NCBI GenBank assembly: GCA_026400355.1
Contig: JAPLPE010000034.1
Location: 62,001 to 126,000, forward strand
Direction of reading: 5' to 3'
DNA from: Rhodobacterales bacterium
Lineage (GTDB): Bacteria; Pseudomonadota; Alphaproteobacteria; Rhodobacterales; Rhodobacteraceae
Length of the DNA stretch: 64,000 nt
Of this stretch, positions 51,806-61,172 are shown piece after piece. Position 1 is the stretch's first letter, and every line of letters begins with the position of its first letter. Both the position numbers and the translations under genes were made by a program. The notes under the pieces were generated by a model. That model saw nothing but the letters and a program-made list of their open reading frames with translations. It was not told the origin of the DNA and searched no databases.

Positions 51806-52506
51806 ACCGGCTTTGACCAGAAGACGTCGCCGCCCAGCCCAGCCACAAAGGCAGCATGGGCGGCAGCTTCTTCCTCGGTAAGTCGTGAGGACAACGCCAC
51901 CGGTCGTGGTCTTGGCCTCCATTCACCCTCGGTCCGGATGTCAGCACCAGGAGTCGTTGCGGCAGACAGCATGAAATCCGGCTGCCGCCCGCCGATCAGC
52001 TCCAGATAGACTTCCGCCAGAATTTCGCTGTCCAGAAGCGCACCGTGCAAGGTGCGCGCCGAATTATCGATCCCGAACCGACGGCACAGGGAATCCAGCG
52101 AGGCAGGCGATCCAGGGAACCTCCGCCGTGCGATGGCAAGGGTATCGATGGCCCGTTCCCAAGGGATCTGCGGCATGTTGAGCCAGCCCAGCTCTGCGTT
52201 GAGGAACTTCATGTCGAACGCGGCATTGTGGATCACAAGATGCGCATCGCCGATGAAGGCCACAAATGCCTGGGCCACCGCTGCAAACACGGGTTTGTCG
52301 CGCAGGAAATCGTCGCCCAGACCATGAACCTTGAACGCATCTTCGGGCATCGTCCGCTGCGGGTTGATATACTGGTGATAGGTCCGCCCAGTCGGGACAT
52401 GGTTGAAAAGCTCCACCGCCCCGATCTCGACGATCCTGTCCCCTTCCGACGGCTCAAACCCCGTCGTCTCGGTATCAAGAACGATTTCCCGCAACCCTGC
52501 CTTCAT
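51802..52506 (-). CDS. dnaQ: DNA polymerase III epsilon subunit (proofreading exonuclease)
   Basis: 234 residues. DEDDh exonuclease motifs: Exo I VLDTETTG, Exo II HNAAFDMKFLN, Exo III ARTLHGALLDSEILAEVYLEL. The tail (from about 185) binds the alpha subunit and carries no extra domain. Usually adjacent to coaE in alphaproteobacteria; here three other genes separate them. It overlaps the PanB-like gene (ATGA). Confidence 0.95.
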   Translation of the reverse strand: MKAGLREIVLDTETTGFEPSEGDRIVEIGAVELFNHVPTGRTYHQYINPQRTMPEDAFKVHGLGDDFLRDKPVFAAVAQAFVAFIGDAHLVIHNAAFDMKFLNAELGWLNMPQIPWERAIDTLAIARRRFPGSPASLDSLCRRFGIDNSARTLHGALLDSEILAEVYLELIGGRQPDFMLSAATTPGADIRTEGEWRPRPRPVALSSRLTEEEAAAHAAFVAGLGGDVFWSKPV

Positions 52507-53303
52507 GCCTTGGCCAGCGCCGCATTGAACGAGGCAAGCTCCGCCGGGTCCATCTTCACGACATGCTTGTCCTCGGGGTAAGCGCCACTTTGGACATCCG
52601 CCGCAAATTCCTTGAATGCAGCCACACGCTCGGCCTGCAGCCGGTCGTATTCAGCCGCAAAATTGCGATAGACCTTGGAATGACGCGGCATGTGGTTCCG
52701 GTTCGTACCAAGAATATCCTCGGCAAACAGGTACTGGGAATCGCATCCCGGCCCCGCACCCATCGACCACAGAAGAAGCTCCAGCCGCGCACTGATAGCC
52801 GTCGCGACCTCGACGGGCACCACCTCGATCTCTACGGCAAAGGCTCCGGCATCCTGATAGGCTTGGCACTCGTCGAAAAGTGCGAGCGCGCTGTCCGCCG
52901 ATTTGCCGACCGCCTTGAACCCGCCCGTCCAGGTCGCCCGGGATGGAACAAGGCCCACGTGCCCTACGACCGGAATATGCTCGTTGGCCAGAAAAGCGAC
53001 GGTATCCAGACTGCCGCTGCAATAGACAGCATCAGCGCCCTTCCAAAGCATGTTGCCGCAGAATCGCAGATAGTCCTCTTTCGTCCCACACTCGAGATGC
53101 GTCATCCCGGTCATGGAGAACAGCGTCGGCGCAACCTCGCGATACCGGGGATGCGTGACAAGCTCGGGGGGCAAAGAGACGATGTCGATCCCGGCCTCTT
53201 CTGCCGCCGCCGCCTCTTCCAGCGTTGTGATCCGCAGCATAAGAAGCTGCCCCTTGCCCTTAAGCGCCTTCAGATCGGCGACGGTCGGCTTCTTCCGGGT
53301 CAT
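52503..53303 (-). CDS. PanB-like protein (ketopantoate hydroxymethyltransferase fold), divergent active site
   Basis: 266 residues. The second half matches PanB well: IPVVGHVGLVPSRATWTGGFKAVGKS, AGAFAVEIEVVPVEVA (catalytic-type Glu), and MGAGPGCDSQYLFAEDILG. The first half does not: PanB's GDSLGM metal-binding motif is replaced by VSLPPELV, and the AVKLEGG segment reads AVYCSGS, losing the Lys and Glu that bind metal and substrate. It probably acts on a different substrate in the phosphoenolpyruvate-mutase/KPHMT superfamily. Coupled by overlaps to dnaQ and to the desaturase. Confidence 0.7.
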   Translation of the reverse strand: MTRKKPTVADLKALKGKGQLLMLRITTLEEAAAAEEAGIDIVSLPPELVTHPRYREVAPTLFSMTGMTHLECGTKEDYLRFCGNMLWKGADAVYCSGSLDTVAFLANEHIPVVGHVGLVPSRATWTGGFKAVGKSADSALALFDECQAYQDAGAFAVEIEVVPVEVATAISARLELLLWSMGAGPGCDSQYLFAEDILGTNRNHMPRHSKVYRNFAAEYDRLQAERVAAFKEFAADVQSGAYPEDKHVVKMDPAELASFNAALAKA

Positions 53304-54412
53304 GCTTGCGTCCTCGCGGTTTGGGTCAGGCGTTCAGGGATTTCGGTATGCAGGTCTTCGCGGAACGGCTTGGCCGTCGGCGGAAGCGGACGCCGGAAAT
53401 AGTAGCCGGGGTCTTTTTTTTGCCGCCGCAGCGAAGCAAAGATCTCGCTGTAGCCATCCATGATTGAAGAGTTCGGGATCGGCAGGTCATCCTTGATCAG
53501 CGCATGCAGTTTGGGCAGCGCATGATAGGGCACCATCGGGAACATGTGATGTTCAACATGGTAGTTCATGTTCCAGTAGATGTAACGGCTGATCGGGTTC
53601 ATATAGACGGTCCGGCTGTTCAGCCGGTGGTCCAGTACATTGTCGGCAAGCCCCGCATGCTGCAGGTGGCCACACATCACCATGTGCCACGATCCATAGA
53701 TGCGCGGCAGGCCGATCAACATAAACGGCAGGAATGACCACATGTAAAGCGCGGTCAAGAGCGTCAGGGCATAAATCGCCATGTGGATCCGCGCGGCCAT
53801 GATCGCCTTGGGCCATTCGCTTTCGGGGATATAGTTTTTCTCGTCCGCCGAAAGGTTGCCCGTCGCATTACGAGCAATGATCTTGAACGAGTTGATGGCG
53901 CCCCAGACATCAAAGAACGCCAGGAAATTGCGCACCACTGCCGGCGGCCGCATCCAGGCAATCTCCGCATCCCGCCCGACGATATAAGTGTCGGTGTGAT
54001 GCCGGGCGTGGCTCCACCGCCAGCTCACAGGGTTCCGGATAACCATGAAGCTGGCGATGTTGTAGACCACATCGTTCATCCAGGCGGTGCGGAACGCCGT
54101 CCCGTGCCCGCATTCATGCCACCGTGAATCGCAGGACGAACCATAGATCACGCCATAGACAAAGAAGAACGGTACACAGGCCCAGGATCCCCAGAAATAG
54201 ATGCCCCCTGCCGCCGATCCGAACAGTATCGCAAACCACAGGATCGTATCGCGGATGGCCGGCTGGTCCGTCCGCTGCATCAGTTCCTTCATCACCTTGC
54301 GCGGGACGTCCGAGTGGTACCACTCGGCCGATGCAAGCCCGAGCTCGACAGCTCTGCGGCTGTCTTCTCCCACAAGGCTGTAGTCTCGCTTTACAAATGT
54401 AGTAGTGGTCAT
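53300..54412 (-). CDS. Fatty acid desaturase-type membrane di-iron enzyme
   Basis: 370 residues. Three histidine boxes, HECGHGTAF, HARHHTDT and HVEHHMFP, bind the di-iron centre. Hydrophobic segments (IRDTILWFAILFGSAAGGIYFWG and IYALTLLTALYMWSFLPFML) anchor it in the inner membrane. Resembles MocD-type desaturases and hydroxylases; substrate not predictable. First gene of a unit with the PanB-like gene and dnaQ (53303 and 52506 overlaps). Confidence 0.85.
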   Translation of the reverse strand: MTTTTFVKRDYSLVGEDSRRAVELGLASAEWYHSDVPRKVMKELMQRTDQPAIRDTILWFAILFGSAAGGIYFWGSWACVPFFFVYGVIYGSSCDSRWHECGHGTAFRTAWMNDVVYNIASFMVIRNPVSWRWSHARHHTDTYIVGRDAEIAWMRPPAVVRNFLAFFDVWGAINSFKIIARNATGNLSADEKNYIPESEWPKAIMAARIHMAIYALTLLTALYMWSFLPFMLIGLPRIYGSWHMVMCGHLQHAGLADNVLDHRLNSRTVYMNPISRYIYWNMNYHVEHHMFPMVPYHALPKLHALIKDDLPIPNSSIMDGYSEIFASLRRQKKDPGYYFRRPLPPTAKPFREDLHTEIPERLTQTARTQA

Positions 54413-54507
54413 GGTAGTCCCTCCCCGGCTCTCTCTGCCGCAAGATTAATCAGCATGAACAACCCATGCCAAGCCTGACATGTCAGTTGCGACAAAAGGA
54501 ACTGGCT

Positions 54508-55551
54508 TCAGCGCATGCTGATCTGGATCTTCACATCTGTGGGGCGCGCTTCCACCGCACGATCAAAGGCGGCCACCGCATTCTCAAAGGTATAGGTCGC
54601 AGAGATGAGTGGCTTCAGATCCACCTTCCCCGAAGCCATCAGGGCGATGGCCCGGTCATACTGGTGCGCGTAGCGGAAAACGGTCTCGATCCGAACTTCC
54701 CTTGTTGTGGCCGCCGCAACATCAAGCGGGACAGTCCCCATCGGCAGGCCCACCGCAACAATGGTCCCGCCCGGACGGGGCAAATCCATAATCCCCTCCC
54801 AGGCCTTGGGCGCGCCCGAGCATTCGAAAACTACATCCGCGCCCCAGCCATCGGTCAGTTCCGCCACCACGTCGGCAACCCTGGCTTTGGTGATGTTGAC
54901 CGCAATGATCCCCTGATAGGCCGCCGCAATGTCCAGCTTAGGTTGCGCCAGATCGGCAATTATCACCCGGGCACAGCCTCCGGCAAGCGCCGCAAGCGCC
55001 ACCATCGTCCCGATCGGCCCTGCACCTAGGACGACCGCGGTATCCCCGGGCCTGATCCCCGCCTTGAACGCCGCCTGCATGCCGACGGCAAAGGGCTCAA
55101 CCATCGCGCCTTCTGCCATGCTCACATTGTCAGGAAGCTTGAAGGTATAGCTGGCCGGATGCACCACATGCGGCGTCAGCACGCCGTGGATCGGCGGTGT
55201 GGCCCAGAACCGGACGGCCGGATCAACATTGTAAAGACCAAGCCGGGATGCCCGCGATGATGGGTCAGGGATCCCAGGCTCCATACAGACCCTGTCGCCC
55301 TGTTTCAGGCTGGTCACCTCAGCGCCAACCTCGGTGACAACCCCTGCCGCCTCATGCCCCAGAACCATCGGCGCATTCACGACAAACGGCCCGATCCGGC
55401 CATGGGTGTAATAGTGCACGTCAGAACCGCAGACGCCCACGACATCCAGCGCGATCCTGACCATCCCCCGCCCGACATCCTGCGACAGGTCGATCTCTCT
55501 GATGCTCAGCGCATTCTGACGTTCCAGAACTAGGGCAGGAACCATGGCCAT
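54508..55551 (-). CDS. Zinc-dependent polyol dehydrogenase (xylitol/sorbitol dehydrogenase-like)
   Basis: 347 residues, medium-chain dehydrogenase. Catalytic-zinc residues lie in [16 protein letters not shown] and GHEAAGVV; nucleotide fold [28 protein letters not shown]. The loop that carries four structural-zinc cysteines in many relatives reads [19 protein letters not shown], without cysteines, which is normal for xylitol dehydrogenase-like members. Probably oxidises a sugar alcohol with NAD+. It starts 15 bp downstream of coaE. Confidence 0.85.
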   Translation of the reverse strand: MAMVPALVLERQNALSIREIDLSQDVGRGMVRIALDVVGVCGSDVHYYTHGRIGPFVVNAPMVLGHEAAGVVTEVGAEVTSLKQGDRVCMEPGIPDPSSRASRLGLYNVDPAVRFWATPPIHGVLTPHVVHPASYTFKLPDNVSMAEGAMVEPFAVGMQAAFKAGIRPGDTAVVLGAGPIGTMVALAALAGGCARVIIADLAQPKLDIAAAYQGIIAVNITKARVADVVAELTDGWGADVVFECSGAPKAWEGIMDLPRPGGTIVAVGLPMGTVPLDVAAATTREVRIETVFRYAHQYDRAIALMASGKVDLKPLISATYTFENAVAAFDRAVEARPTDVKIQISMR

Positions 55552-55566
55552 GTGGATCTCCTTCAG

Positions 55567-56169
55567 TCAGTCAGAATTACGGCTTCGGATGCGGCTGTGT
55601 ACGTCGCCAAGAATGCAGTCAACAGCGGATTCCGCTGCCGCCAGGGTGGTCGTCTCGATCACATAGTCGGCCCGCAACCGCTTTTCCGCGTCAGGCATCT
55701 GCCGCGACAGAACGGTCCGAAACTGGGGATCGGTCATCCCCGGCCGGGCAAGCACGCGCTGCGCCTGAACCTCTGGCGGGGCGGTGACAACAACGGTCGC
55801 ATCAACCCATTCATGCACACCCGTTTCAAACAAGAGCGGCATGTCGACGACAACGACAGGGGCACCTGTCGAGGCAAGGAATGCAACCCGGTCCGCATCC
55901 ACCAGTGGGTGAACGATCCCCTCGATGTGTCGCAGGCTTGTCGGGTCATTTGCGATGATCCGTTTCAACTCTGTCCTCGAAACGGCTCCTTCAACAATCG
56001 CATCGGGAAAAACTGCACCCAAGGGCCCCACGGCCGGGCCGGCGGTGGCATAGATCCGGTGAACCGCCGCATCGGCATCCCAAACCGGAACACCACGCGC
56101 TGCAAACATGGCGGCCGTCGTGGATTTGCCCATCCCGATGGACCCGGTCAGACCAATGACGAAACTCAT
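55567..56169 (-). CDS. coaE: Dephospho-CoA kinase
   Basis: 200 residues. Last step of coenzyme A synthesis. P-loop GLTGSIGMGKSTTAAMF at the start, VWDADAAVHRIYA, VVDMPLLFETG, and PGMTDPQFRTVLSRQMPDAEKRLRADYVI are all standard. Overlaps aroE by 4 nt in the maf-aroE-coaE operon reading away from oriC. Confidence 0.95.
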   Translation of the reverse strand: MSFVIGLTGSIGMGKSTTAAMFAARGVPVWDADAAVHRIYATAGPAVGPLGAVFPDAIVEGAVSRTELKRIIANDPTSLRHIEGIVHPLVDADRVAFLASTGAPVVVVDMPLLFETGVHEWVDATVVVTAPPEVQAQRVLARPGMTDPQFRTVLSRQMPDAEKRLRADYVIETTTLAAAESAVDCILGDVHSRIRSRNSD

Positions 56170-56996
56170 CCCAGAACGGCAATCCGAAGCTCATCATCTA
56201 CTTCTGGCCGCACACCGAACCACCGCTCGAACGCGGGCACGCCCTGATGCAAAAGCATGCCCAGACCGTCGACAACTGAACACCCTGCTGCTTCGGCCTC
56301 GCGCAGCAGGCGTGTCTGCAGCGGACTGTAGACAAGGTCGGTCACCACTTGCCCGGGTTGCAGCCCATCCAGCGGCACCCGCAATTCCGGATGCCCTGTC
56401 ATGCCAAGTGATGTGGTATTCACCACAAGCGCGGCTTCCTCGACGATGTTTCCGGCCTGCACCCAATCCACCACAGTGATCTTTGACCCAAACTCGTGCC
56501 GCAACCCGTCCGCCTTGTCGCGCGTCCGGTTCGTCAGCAGGATCTCGGTGACCCCGGCCTCAAGCAAGGCCTCGATCACGGCCCGTGCTGCGCCTCCGGC
56601 CCCGAGAACGGCGGCCGGTCCTGCCGTGGCCTCCCAGCGCGAATTCTGCCGCAGGTTCGCAAGGAACCCGTAGCCGTCCGTGTTGTCCGCATGGATCTTT
56701 CCATCCTTGCGAAAGATCAGCGTATTCGCGGCCCCGATCAGCGTTGCCCTGTCACTCACCTGATCGGCGATCTGCATGACCGCAACCTTGTAGGGGATCG
56801 TGATGTTGACGCCCACAAAGCCCATCTTGGGAAGCGTCCGGATAACCTGTTCCAGATCATCTTCCACGACATGGAGCGGCACATAGTCCCCCTCGATGCC
56901 ATATCGTTTCAGCCAATGCTTATGAAGCCGCGGAGAACGGGAATGCGCGACCGGATTGCCGATCACACCGGCCAATGGAATGCGATGCTCTGTCAT
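56166..56996 (-). CDS. aroE: Shikimate dehydrogenase
   Basis: 276 residues. Reduces 3-dehydroshikimate in aromatic amino acid synthesis. GVIGNPVAHSRSPRLHKHWL (shikimate-binding Ser pair), NITIPYKVAV (catalytic Lys), NTDGYGF and the NADP fold VLGAGGAARAVIEALL are present. Overlaps both maf and coaE. Confidence 0.96.
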   Translation of the reverse strand: MTEHRIPLAGVIGNPVAHSRSPRLHKHWLKRYGIEGDYVPLHVVEDDLEQVIRTLPKMGFVGVNITIPYKVAVMQIADQVSDRATLIGAANTLIFRKDGKIHADNTDGYGFLANLRQNSRWEATAGPAAVLGAGGAARAVIEALLEAGVTEILLTNRTRDKADGLRHEFGSKITVVDWVQAGNIVEEAALVVNTTSLGMTGHPELRVPLDGLQPGQVVTDLVYSPLQTRLLREAEAAGCSVVDGLGMLLHQGVPAFERWFGVRPEVDDELRIAVLG

Positions 56997-57592
56997 GATT
57001 CTATCGTTCCGCGAAGCGCGAGATAAGACAAGAGTTCAAGAAGTGGCAAACCCAGAACGGTAAAGTAATCGCCCTCGATGCGCGTGAAAAGGCGCACGCC
57101 CTCTTCCTCTAGCTTGTAACATCCCACGGCGTCCCTGACAGAGTCCCAGTTCCGCGCCAGATAGTCGTCCAGCCACGCGTCCGCAAATCCACGCATGGTT
57201 AGCCGTACTTCGCCAACGTGACGCCAAACCGGGGCACCGTCCTGACAGATAACTACCGCGGAGAGAAGCTTGTGTGTCCGGTTTCGCAGGGCCACAAGCT
57301 GATCACGCGCCTCGCCAATCGTTTCAGCCTTTGACAACAGAAGGTCCCCAAGTGCGAGTACCTGATCGCAACCGATCACAAGCGCCTGACGGTGCCGCCC
57401 TGAGACCCGAATGGCCTTCAGCTCCGCCAACGTATCAGCAATGTCACGGGGCGTGGCATCCTCAGCCAAAAGGGAATCACGCATGCCTTTTTCATCGACA
57501 CGCGCCTGCACCACATCAAAGGCCAATCCCGCATTCCGCAGAAGAGTGGCGCGGATCGATGAACCGGACGCAAGGATGATCTGTTCTGCCAT
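56993..57592 (-). CDS. maf: Maf family nucleotide pyrophosphatase
   Basis: 199 residues from ATG 57592 (MAEQIILASGSSIRATLL); the frame is open further upstream into the putative origin, but that extension is not conserved-looking. Signature ILASGSSIRATLLRNAGL, the Glu/Lys-containing VDEKGMR, IGCDQVLAL and AVGCYKLEEEGVRLF. Hydrolyses non-canonical or modified nucleotides. It is the first gene on this side of oriC, as in other alphaproteobacteria (the RP001 position of Rickettsia/Caulobacter). Confidence 0.93.
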   Translation of the reverse strand: MAEQIILASGSSIRATLLRNAGLAFDVVQARVDEKGMRDSLLAEDATPRDIADTLAELKAIRVSGRHRQALVIGCDQVLALGDLLLSKAETIGEARDQLVALRNRTHKLLSAVVICQDGAPVWRHVGEVRLTMRGFADAWLDDYLARNWDSVRDAVGCYKLEEEGVRLFTRIEGDYFTVLGLPLLELLSYLALRGTIES

Positions 57593-57996
57593 GGGGATAA
57601 GTCTGCTGAAAACAGGGTGGGAGCGGGTCTTGAAAACCAACCATACTCTATTGTCGACTGTGACGGAGTAAAGCACCGGCCAGAATGGTTATGCTTGGCC
57701 GATGTTTTCCACTGTGGAGAAGCATAAGTCCACCCTGTGAGGGAATCTGGCACACTTCAGGAGTCAACCCCGAAACAGTGCTCACGTTTACCTTTCATTC
57801 ATATTTTATGTTATTATTATCAATAGTTTATAGACTATTCTTAGTTACAGACAGGTTTGTTCCCTGCTTTTCCACTTGTGGAAAAACCGGGGGACATCGA
57901 AGGTCCTGCGACTTATCCAGAGCCACTAAATCATCATCATCTTTTCTTTCATTTACTTTTCATTAAGAGGGAGACGACGACAGGGAGTGCGCGACG
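57593..57996. other. oriC: Probable chromosomal replication origin (oriC)
   Basis: 404 bp without a gene, between maf and hemJ, the position of oriC in alphaproteobacteria. DnaA-box-like 9-mers: TTTTCCACT (57705), TTCTCCACA on the minus strand (57713-57721), TTTTCCACT (57868) next to its inverse TGTGGAAAA (57877), and TTATCCAGA (57913). Between them, about 57780-57860, is the most AT-rich stretch of the window, a plausible unwinding element. mnmG, rsmG, parA and parS follow within 6 kb. The boundaries are simply those of the intergenic region. Confidence 0.72.
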
Positions 57997-58446
57997 ATGA
58001 ATTCGATTCTGATGCCTCTTTATCCGTGGCTACTTGCAGGTCATGTCGTCTCACTTATCTCGTGGATGGCGGGGATGTTCTATCTGCCACGGCTTTTTGT
58101 CTATCACGCCGAACAGGCGCCGGCGGGTTCCGAACTGGACAAGACTTTTCAGGTGATGGAACGCAAGCTTCTGAAACTTATCATGAATCCGGCCATGATT
58201 GCAACTTGGGTCTTTGGCCTTATCCTGATCAGCATGGGTTTGTTCGACTGGTCTTCGGCTTGGTCTTGGGTCAAGCTTGCCGCCGTCCTTGGGATGACGG
58301 GGATGCACGGTTGGCTTGGGGCGCGCCGGAAGGATTTCGTGAATGGCACGAACACCCGGACCGGACGGACATATCGAATGGCCAACGAGGTGCCAACTGT
58401 CCTGATGCTTGTCATCGTTGTCATGGTCATTGTCCGTCCCTTCTAG
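57997..58446 (+). CDS. hemJ: HemJ-type protoporphyrinogen IX oxidase
   Basis: 149 residues with four membrane helices. LLAGHVVSLISWMAGMFYLPRLFVYH near the start holds the conserved His, and LKLIMNPAMIATWVFGLIL and the final RMANEVPTVLMLVIVVMVIVRPF are typical of HemJ. Oxidises protoporphyrinogen IX without oxygen as a direct partner. It links to the haem genes at 5-9 kb. Located directly beside oriC and upstream of rho, as is common in Rhodobacterales. Confidence 0.92.
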   Translation: MNSILMPLYPWLLAGHVVSLISWMAGMFYLPRLFVYHAEQAPAGSELDKTFQVMERKLLKLIMNPAMIATWVFGLILISMGLFDWSSAWSWVKLAAVLGMTGMHGWLGARRKDFVNGTNTRTGRTYRMANEVPTVLMLVIVVMVIVRPF

Positions 58447-58535
58447 GGCTGCAGATTGACTTGATGGCAAAAGCAGGCTAACCGAACCCATCCCTCCCGT
58501 CCGGGAAGGGGACCTCCCCCGCTGTACTGCAAAGC

Positions 58536-58552
58536 AAGCCCTGTAAGGGCTT
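58536..58552 (+). promoter_or_regulatory. Leader hairpin before rho
   Basis: A perfect 7-bp stem AAGCCCT/AGGGCTT with a GTA loop ends 14 bp before the rho start codon, in the space where the ribosome would bind. A GGGGA/TCCCC dyad lies just upstream (near 58507-58519). A TTGACT-N17-TAACCG promoter-like pair occurs 60-90 bp upstream. Such a leader could take part in the autoregulation known for rho; this is inferred. Confidence 0.4.
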
Positions 58553-58566
58553 CATCAGGATTATCA

Positions 58567-59841
58567 ATGTCCCAAGACCGTCTGAACCTCGCTGAGCTGA
58601 AGGGAAAAAGCCCGAAAGACCTTTTGGCGATGGCCGAAGAACTCGAGATCGAGAACGCCTCCACCATGCGGAAGGGGGACATGATGTTCTCCATCCTCAA
58701 GGAACGGGCGGATGAAGAATGGATCATCGGGGGCGACGGGGTGCTTGAGGTTCTCCAGGACGGCTTTGGTTTCCTGCGCTCACCCGAAGCCAACTATCTT
58801 CCCGGTCCGGACGACATTTACGTCAGCCCCGAGATGATCCGCCAGTATTCCCTACGCACCGGCGATACCGTCGAAGGCGTCATCCAGGAGCCAAACGATA
58901 ACGAACGCTACTTTGCGTTGATGAGTGTCGAGCGGATCAATTTCGAAGATCCCGAAAAAGCCCGGCACAAGGTTGCCTTTGAGAACCTTACGCCGCTTTA
59001 CCCCGACGAACGGCTCAAGATGGAGATCGAGGATGATCCGACGATCAAAGACCGTTCCGCGCGGATCATCGATCTGATTTCACCCATTGGCAAGGGCCAG
59101 CGGTCCTTGATCGTCGCCCCGCCGCGTACGGGCAAGACCGTGCTTTTGCAGAACATCGCCAACTCGATCGCGCATAACCACTCGGAATGTTACCTGATCG
59201 TCCTGTTGATCGACGAACGGCCCGAGGAAGTGACGGATATGCAGCGATCGGTGAAGGGCGAAGTTGTCTCCTCGACCTTTGATGAACCTGCCTCGCGTCA
59301 CGTTGCCGTATCTGAAATGGTCATCGAAAAGGCCAAACGCCTTGTCGAACACAAGCGCGACGTCGTGATCCTGCTCGATTCCATCACCCGTCTTGGGCGG
59401 GCCTTCAACACCGTTGTCCCGTCGAGTGGCAAGGTGCTGACCGGTGGCGTGGATGCCAACGCGCTCCAGCGCCCGAAGCGGTTCTTTGGTGCGGCGCGAA
59501 ATATCGAGGAAGGTGGATCGCTCACAATCATCGCGACGGCGCTGATCGATACCGGCAGCCGGATGGACGAAGTGATCTTCGAAGAGTTCAAGGGCACAGG
59601 TAACAGCGAAATCGTTCTTGACCGTAAGGTGGCCGACAAACGGGTCTTCCCGGCGATGGACATTCTCAAATCCGGCACACGCAAAGAAGAGCTGTTGGTC
59701 GACAAGATCGATCTGCAGAAGACCTATGTCCTGCGTCGCATCTTGAACCCGATGGGGACGAACGATGCGATCGAGTTCCTGATTTCGAAGCTGAAGCAAA
59801 CCAAGACGAATTCCGACTTCTTTGACTCGATGAACTCATAG
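58567..59841 (+). CDS. rho: Transcription termination factor Rho
   Basis: 424 residues. N-terminal helical domain ([25 protein letters not shown]), cold-shock-like RNA-binding fold ([32 protein letters not shown]) and a RecA-like ATPase domain with Walker [19 protein letters not shown], Walker [12 protein letters not shown], and the Q/R loops ([23 protein letters not shown]). Full length with no insertions. Downstream are mnmE and mnmG. Confidence 0.97.
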   Translation: MSQDRLNLAELKGKSPKDLLAMAEELEIENASTMRKGDMMFSILKERADEEWIIGGDGVLEVLQDGFGFLRSPEANYLPGPDDIYVSPEMIRQYSLRTGDTVEGVIQEPNDNERYFALMSVERINFEDPEKARHKVAFENLTPLYPDERLKMEIEDDPTIKDRSARIIDLISPIGKGQRSLIVAPPRTGKTVLLQNIANSIAHNHSECYLIVLLIDERPEEVTDMQRSVKGEVVSSTFDEPASRHVAVSEMVIEKAKRLVEHKRDVVILLDSITRLGRAFNTVVPSSGKVLTGGVDANALQRPKRFFGAARNIEEGGSLTIIATALIDTGSRMDEVIFEEFKGTGNSEIVLDRKVADKRVFPAMDILKSGTRKEELLVDKIDLQKTYVLRRILNPMGTNDAIEFLISKLKQTKTNSDFFDSMNS

Positions 59842-59871
59842 ATTAATTTGTCTTTGTAACGGCTTGAGCCT

Positions 59872-61152
59872 ATGGATACGATTTTCGCCCTTGCGTCGGC
59901 GGCAGGTCGCGCCGGTGTTTCTGTAATCCGGGTTTCGGGTCCGGATGCGAATGCCGCTGCGGCTGCTCTCGCGGGGTCGCTGCCCGAAAATGGCCGCGCT
60001 CTCCGCCGCCTTACGGTGGATGGTGAGGTGATCGATCAGGCTCTGGTCATGACGTTTGCAGAAGGTCACAGCTTTACCGGCGAATCTGTTGTCGAGTTTC
60101 ATGTCCACGGAAGCCCGGCTGTCATTGCGGCAGTGCAGCGGTTCCTCGGTGCGCAGTCTGGGCTGCGTCCCGCTCTTGCGGGCGAATTCACGCGCCGCGC
60201 GCTCGAGAACGGGCGGCTTGACCTCGCCCAGGTTGAAGGATTGGCGGATCTGATCGACGCCGAAACCGAGATTCAGCGCAAGCAGGCGATGCGCGTGTTC
60301 TCTGGTGCCCTGGGGCTTAAGGCAGAACAGTGGCGCGGCCAGTTGATCCGGGCGGCTGCATTGATTGCTGCGACAATTGATTTCGCAGATGAAGATGTGC
60401 CCGTGGATGTGGGTCCTGAAGTCTTGGATATTCTTGAGCGAATAACGGGCGAACTGCGGAAAGATGCCGACGGAGTCCGGGTCGCAGAACGGATACGTGA
60501 GGGATTTGAGGTTGCGATCCTTGGGGCACCGAACGTGGGGAAATCCACGCTTCTGAATGCCCTGGCCGGAAGAGAGGCGGCGATTACCTCAGAGCATGCC
60601 GGTACGACCCGAGATGTGATCGAGGTACGGCTTGATATCGATGGACTGCCGGTAACGCTCCTTGATACGGCAGGCTTGCGAGAAACAGAGGACGAGGTAG
60701 AGCGAATCGGGATCGAGAGAGGTCTCGATCGCGCCGCTGTGGCAGATCTGCGCATCTGGCTGCGCGAGTCCGAACCGGTCCCGGCCGACGGTTATGTCGA
60801 AGGTGACATTGTGCTTTGGGCCAAGGGCGATCTTCTGCCTTCAGGCTGCCCGTCTGTATCGGGACTGACCGGTGCGGGGATCGAACAGCTCCTTTCCGCC
60901 ATATCCACCGCGTTGCGGGGGCGCACAGCGACGGTCGGTATTGCGATCAGGGAAAGACATCGACTTGCTATGATGCGTGCGGTAACCCATCTTGAACAGG
61001 CGATCATTCTCATGCTGACCATGGCTCAACACACTGAAATCGTTGCGGAAGAGATTTACCAAGCGATTCGGGCGATCGATGCTGTTGTGGGTCGGGTCGA
61101 TGTGGAAGATATCCTGGGCGAGATCTTTGCCAGGTTCTGCATCGGTAAGTGA
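59872..61152 (+). CDS. mnmE: tRNA modification GTPase MnmE (TrmE)
   Basis: 426 residues. N-terminal folate-binding domain ([24 protein letters not shown]), helical domain, and an inserted G domain: G1 [13 protein letters not shown]2 TTRD, G3 DTAGLRE. It ends with the required C-terminal cysteine in [15 protein letters not shown]. With MnmG it adds the carboxymethylaminomethyl group to U34. The G domain is somewhat shorter than in E. coli, with no canonical NKxD (LWAKGDLL instead), as in related bacteria. Confidence 0.95.
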   Translation: MDTIFALASAAGRAGVSVIRVSGPDANAAAAALAGSLPENGRALRRLTVDGEVIDQALVMTFAEGHSFTGESVVEFHVHGSPAVIAAVQRFLGAQSGLRPALAGEFTRRALENGRLDLAQVEGLADLIDAETEIQRKQAMRVFSGALGLKAEQWRGQLIRAAALIAATIDFADEDVPVDVGPEVLDILERITGELRKDADGVRVAERIREGFEVAILGAPNVGKSTLLNALAGREAAITSEHAGTTRDVIEVRLDIDGLPVTLLDTAGLRETEDEVERIGIERGLDRAAVADLRIWLRESEPVPADGYVEGDIVLWAKGDLLPSGCPSVSGLTGAGIEQLLSAISTALRGRTATVGIAIRERHRLAMMRAVTHLEQAIILMLTMAQHTEIVAEEIYQAIRAIDAVVGRVDVEDILGEIFARFCIGK

Positions 61153-61156
61153 GGAG

Positions 61157-61172
61157 CGTTTCACGTGAAACA
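61157..61172. promoter_or_regulatory. parS: parS centromere site overlapping the mnmG start
   Basis: CGTTTCACGTGAAACA matches the bacterial parS consensus TGTTTCACGTGAAACA at 15 of 16 positions. ParB, encoded beyond the right edge after parA, binds such sites to segregate the chromosome. The mnmG GTG start codon (61165) lies inside the palindrome. Confidence 0.9.
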
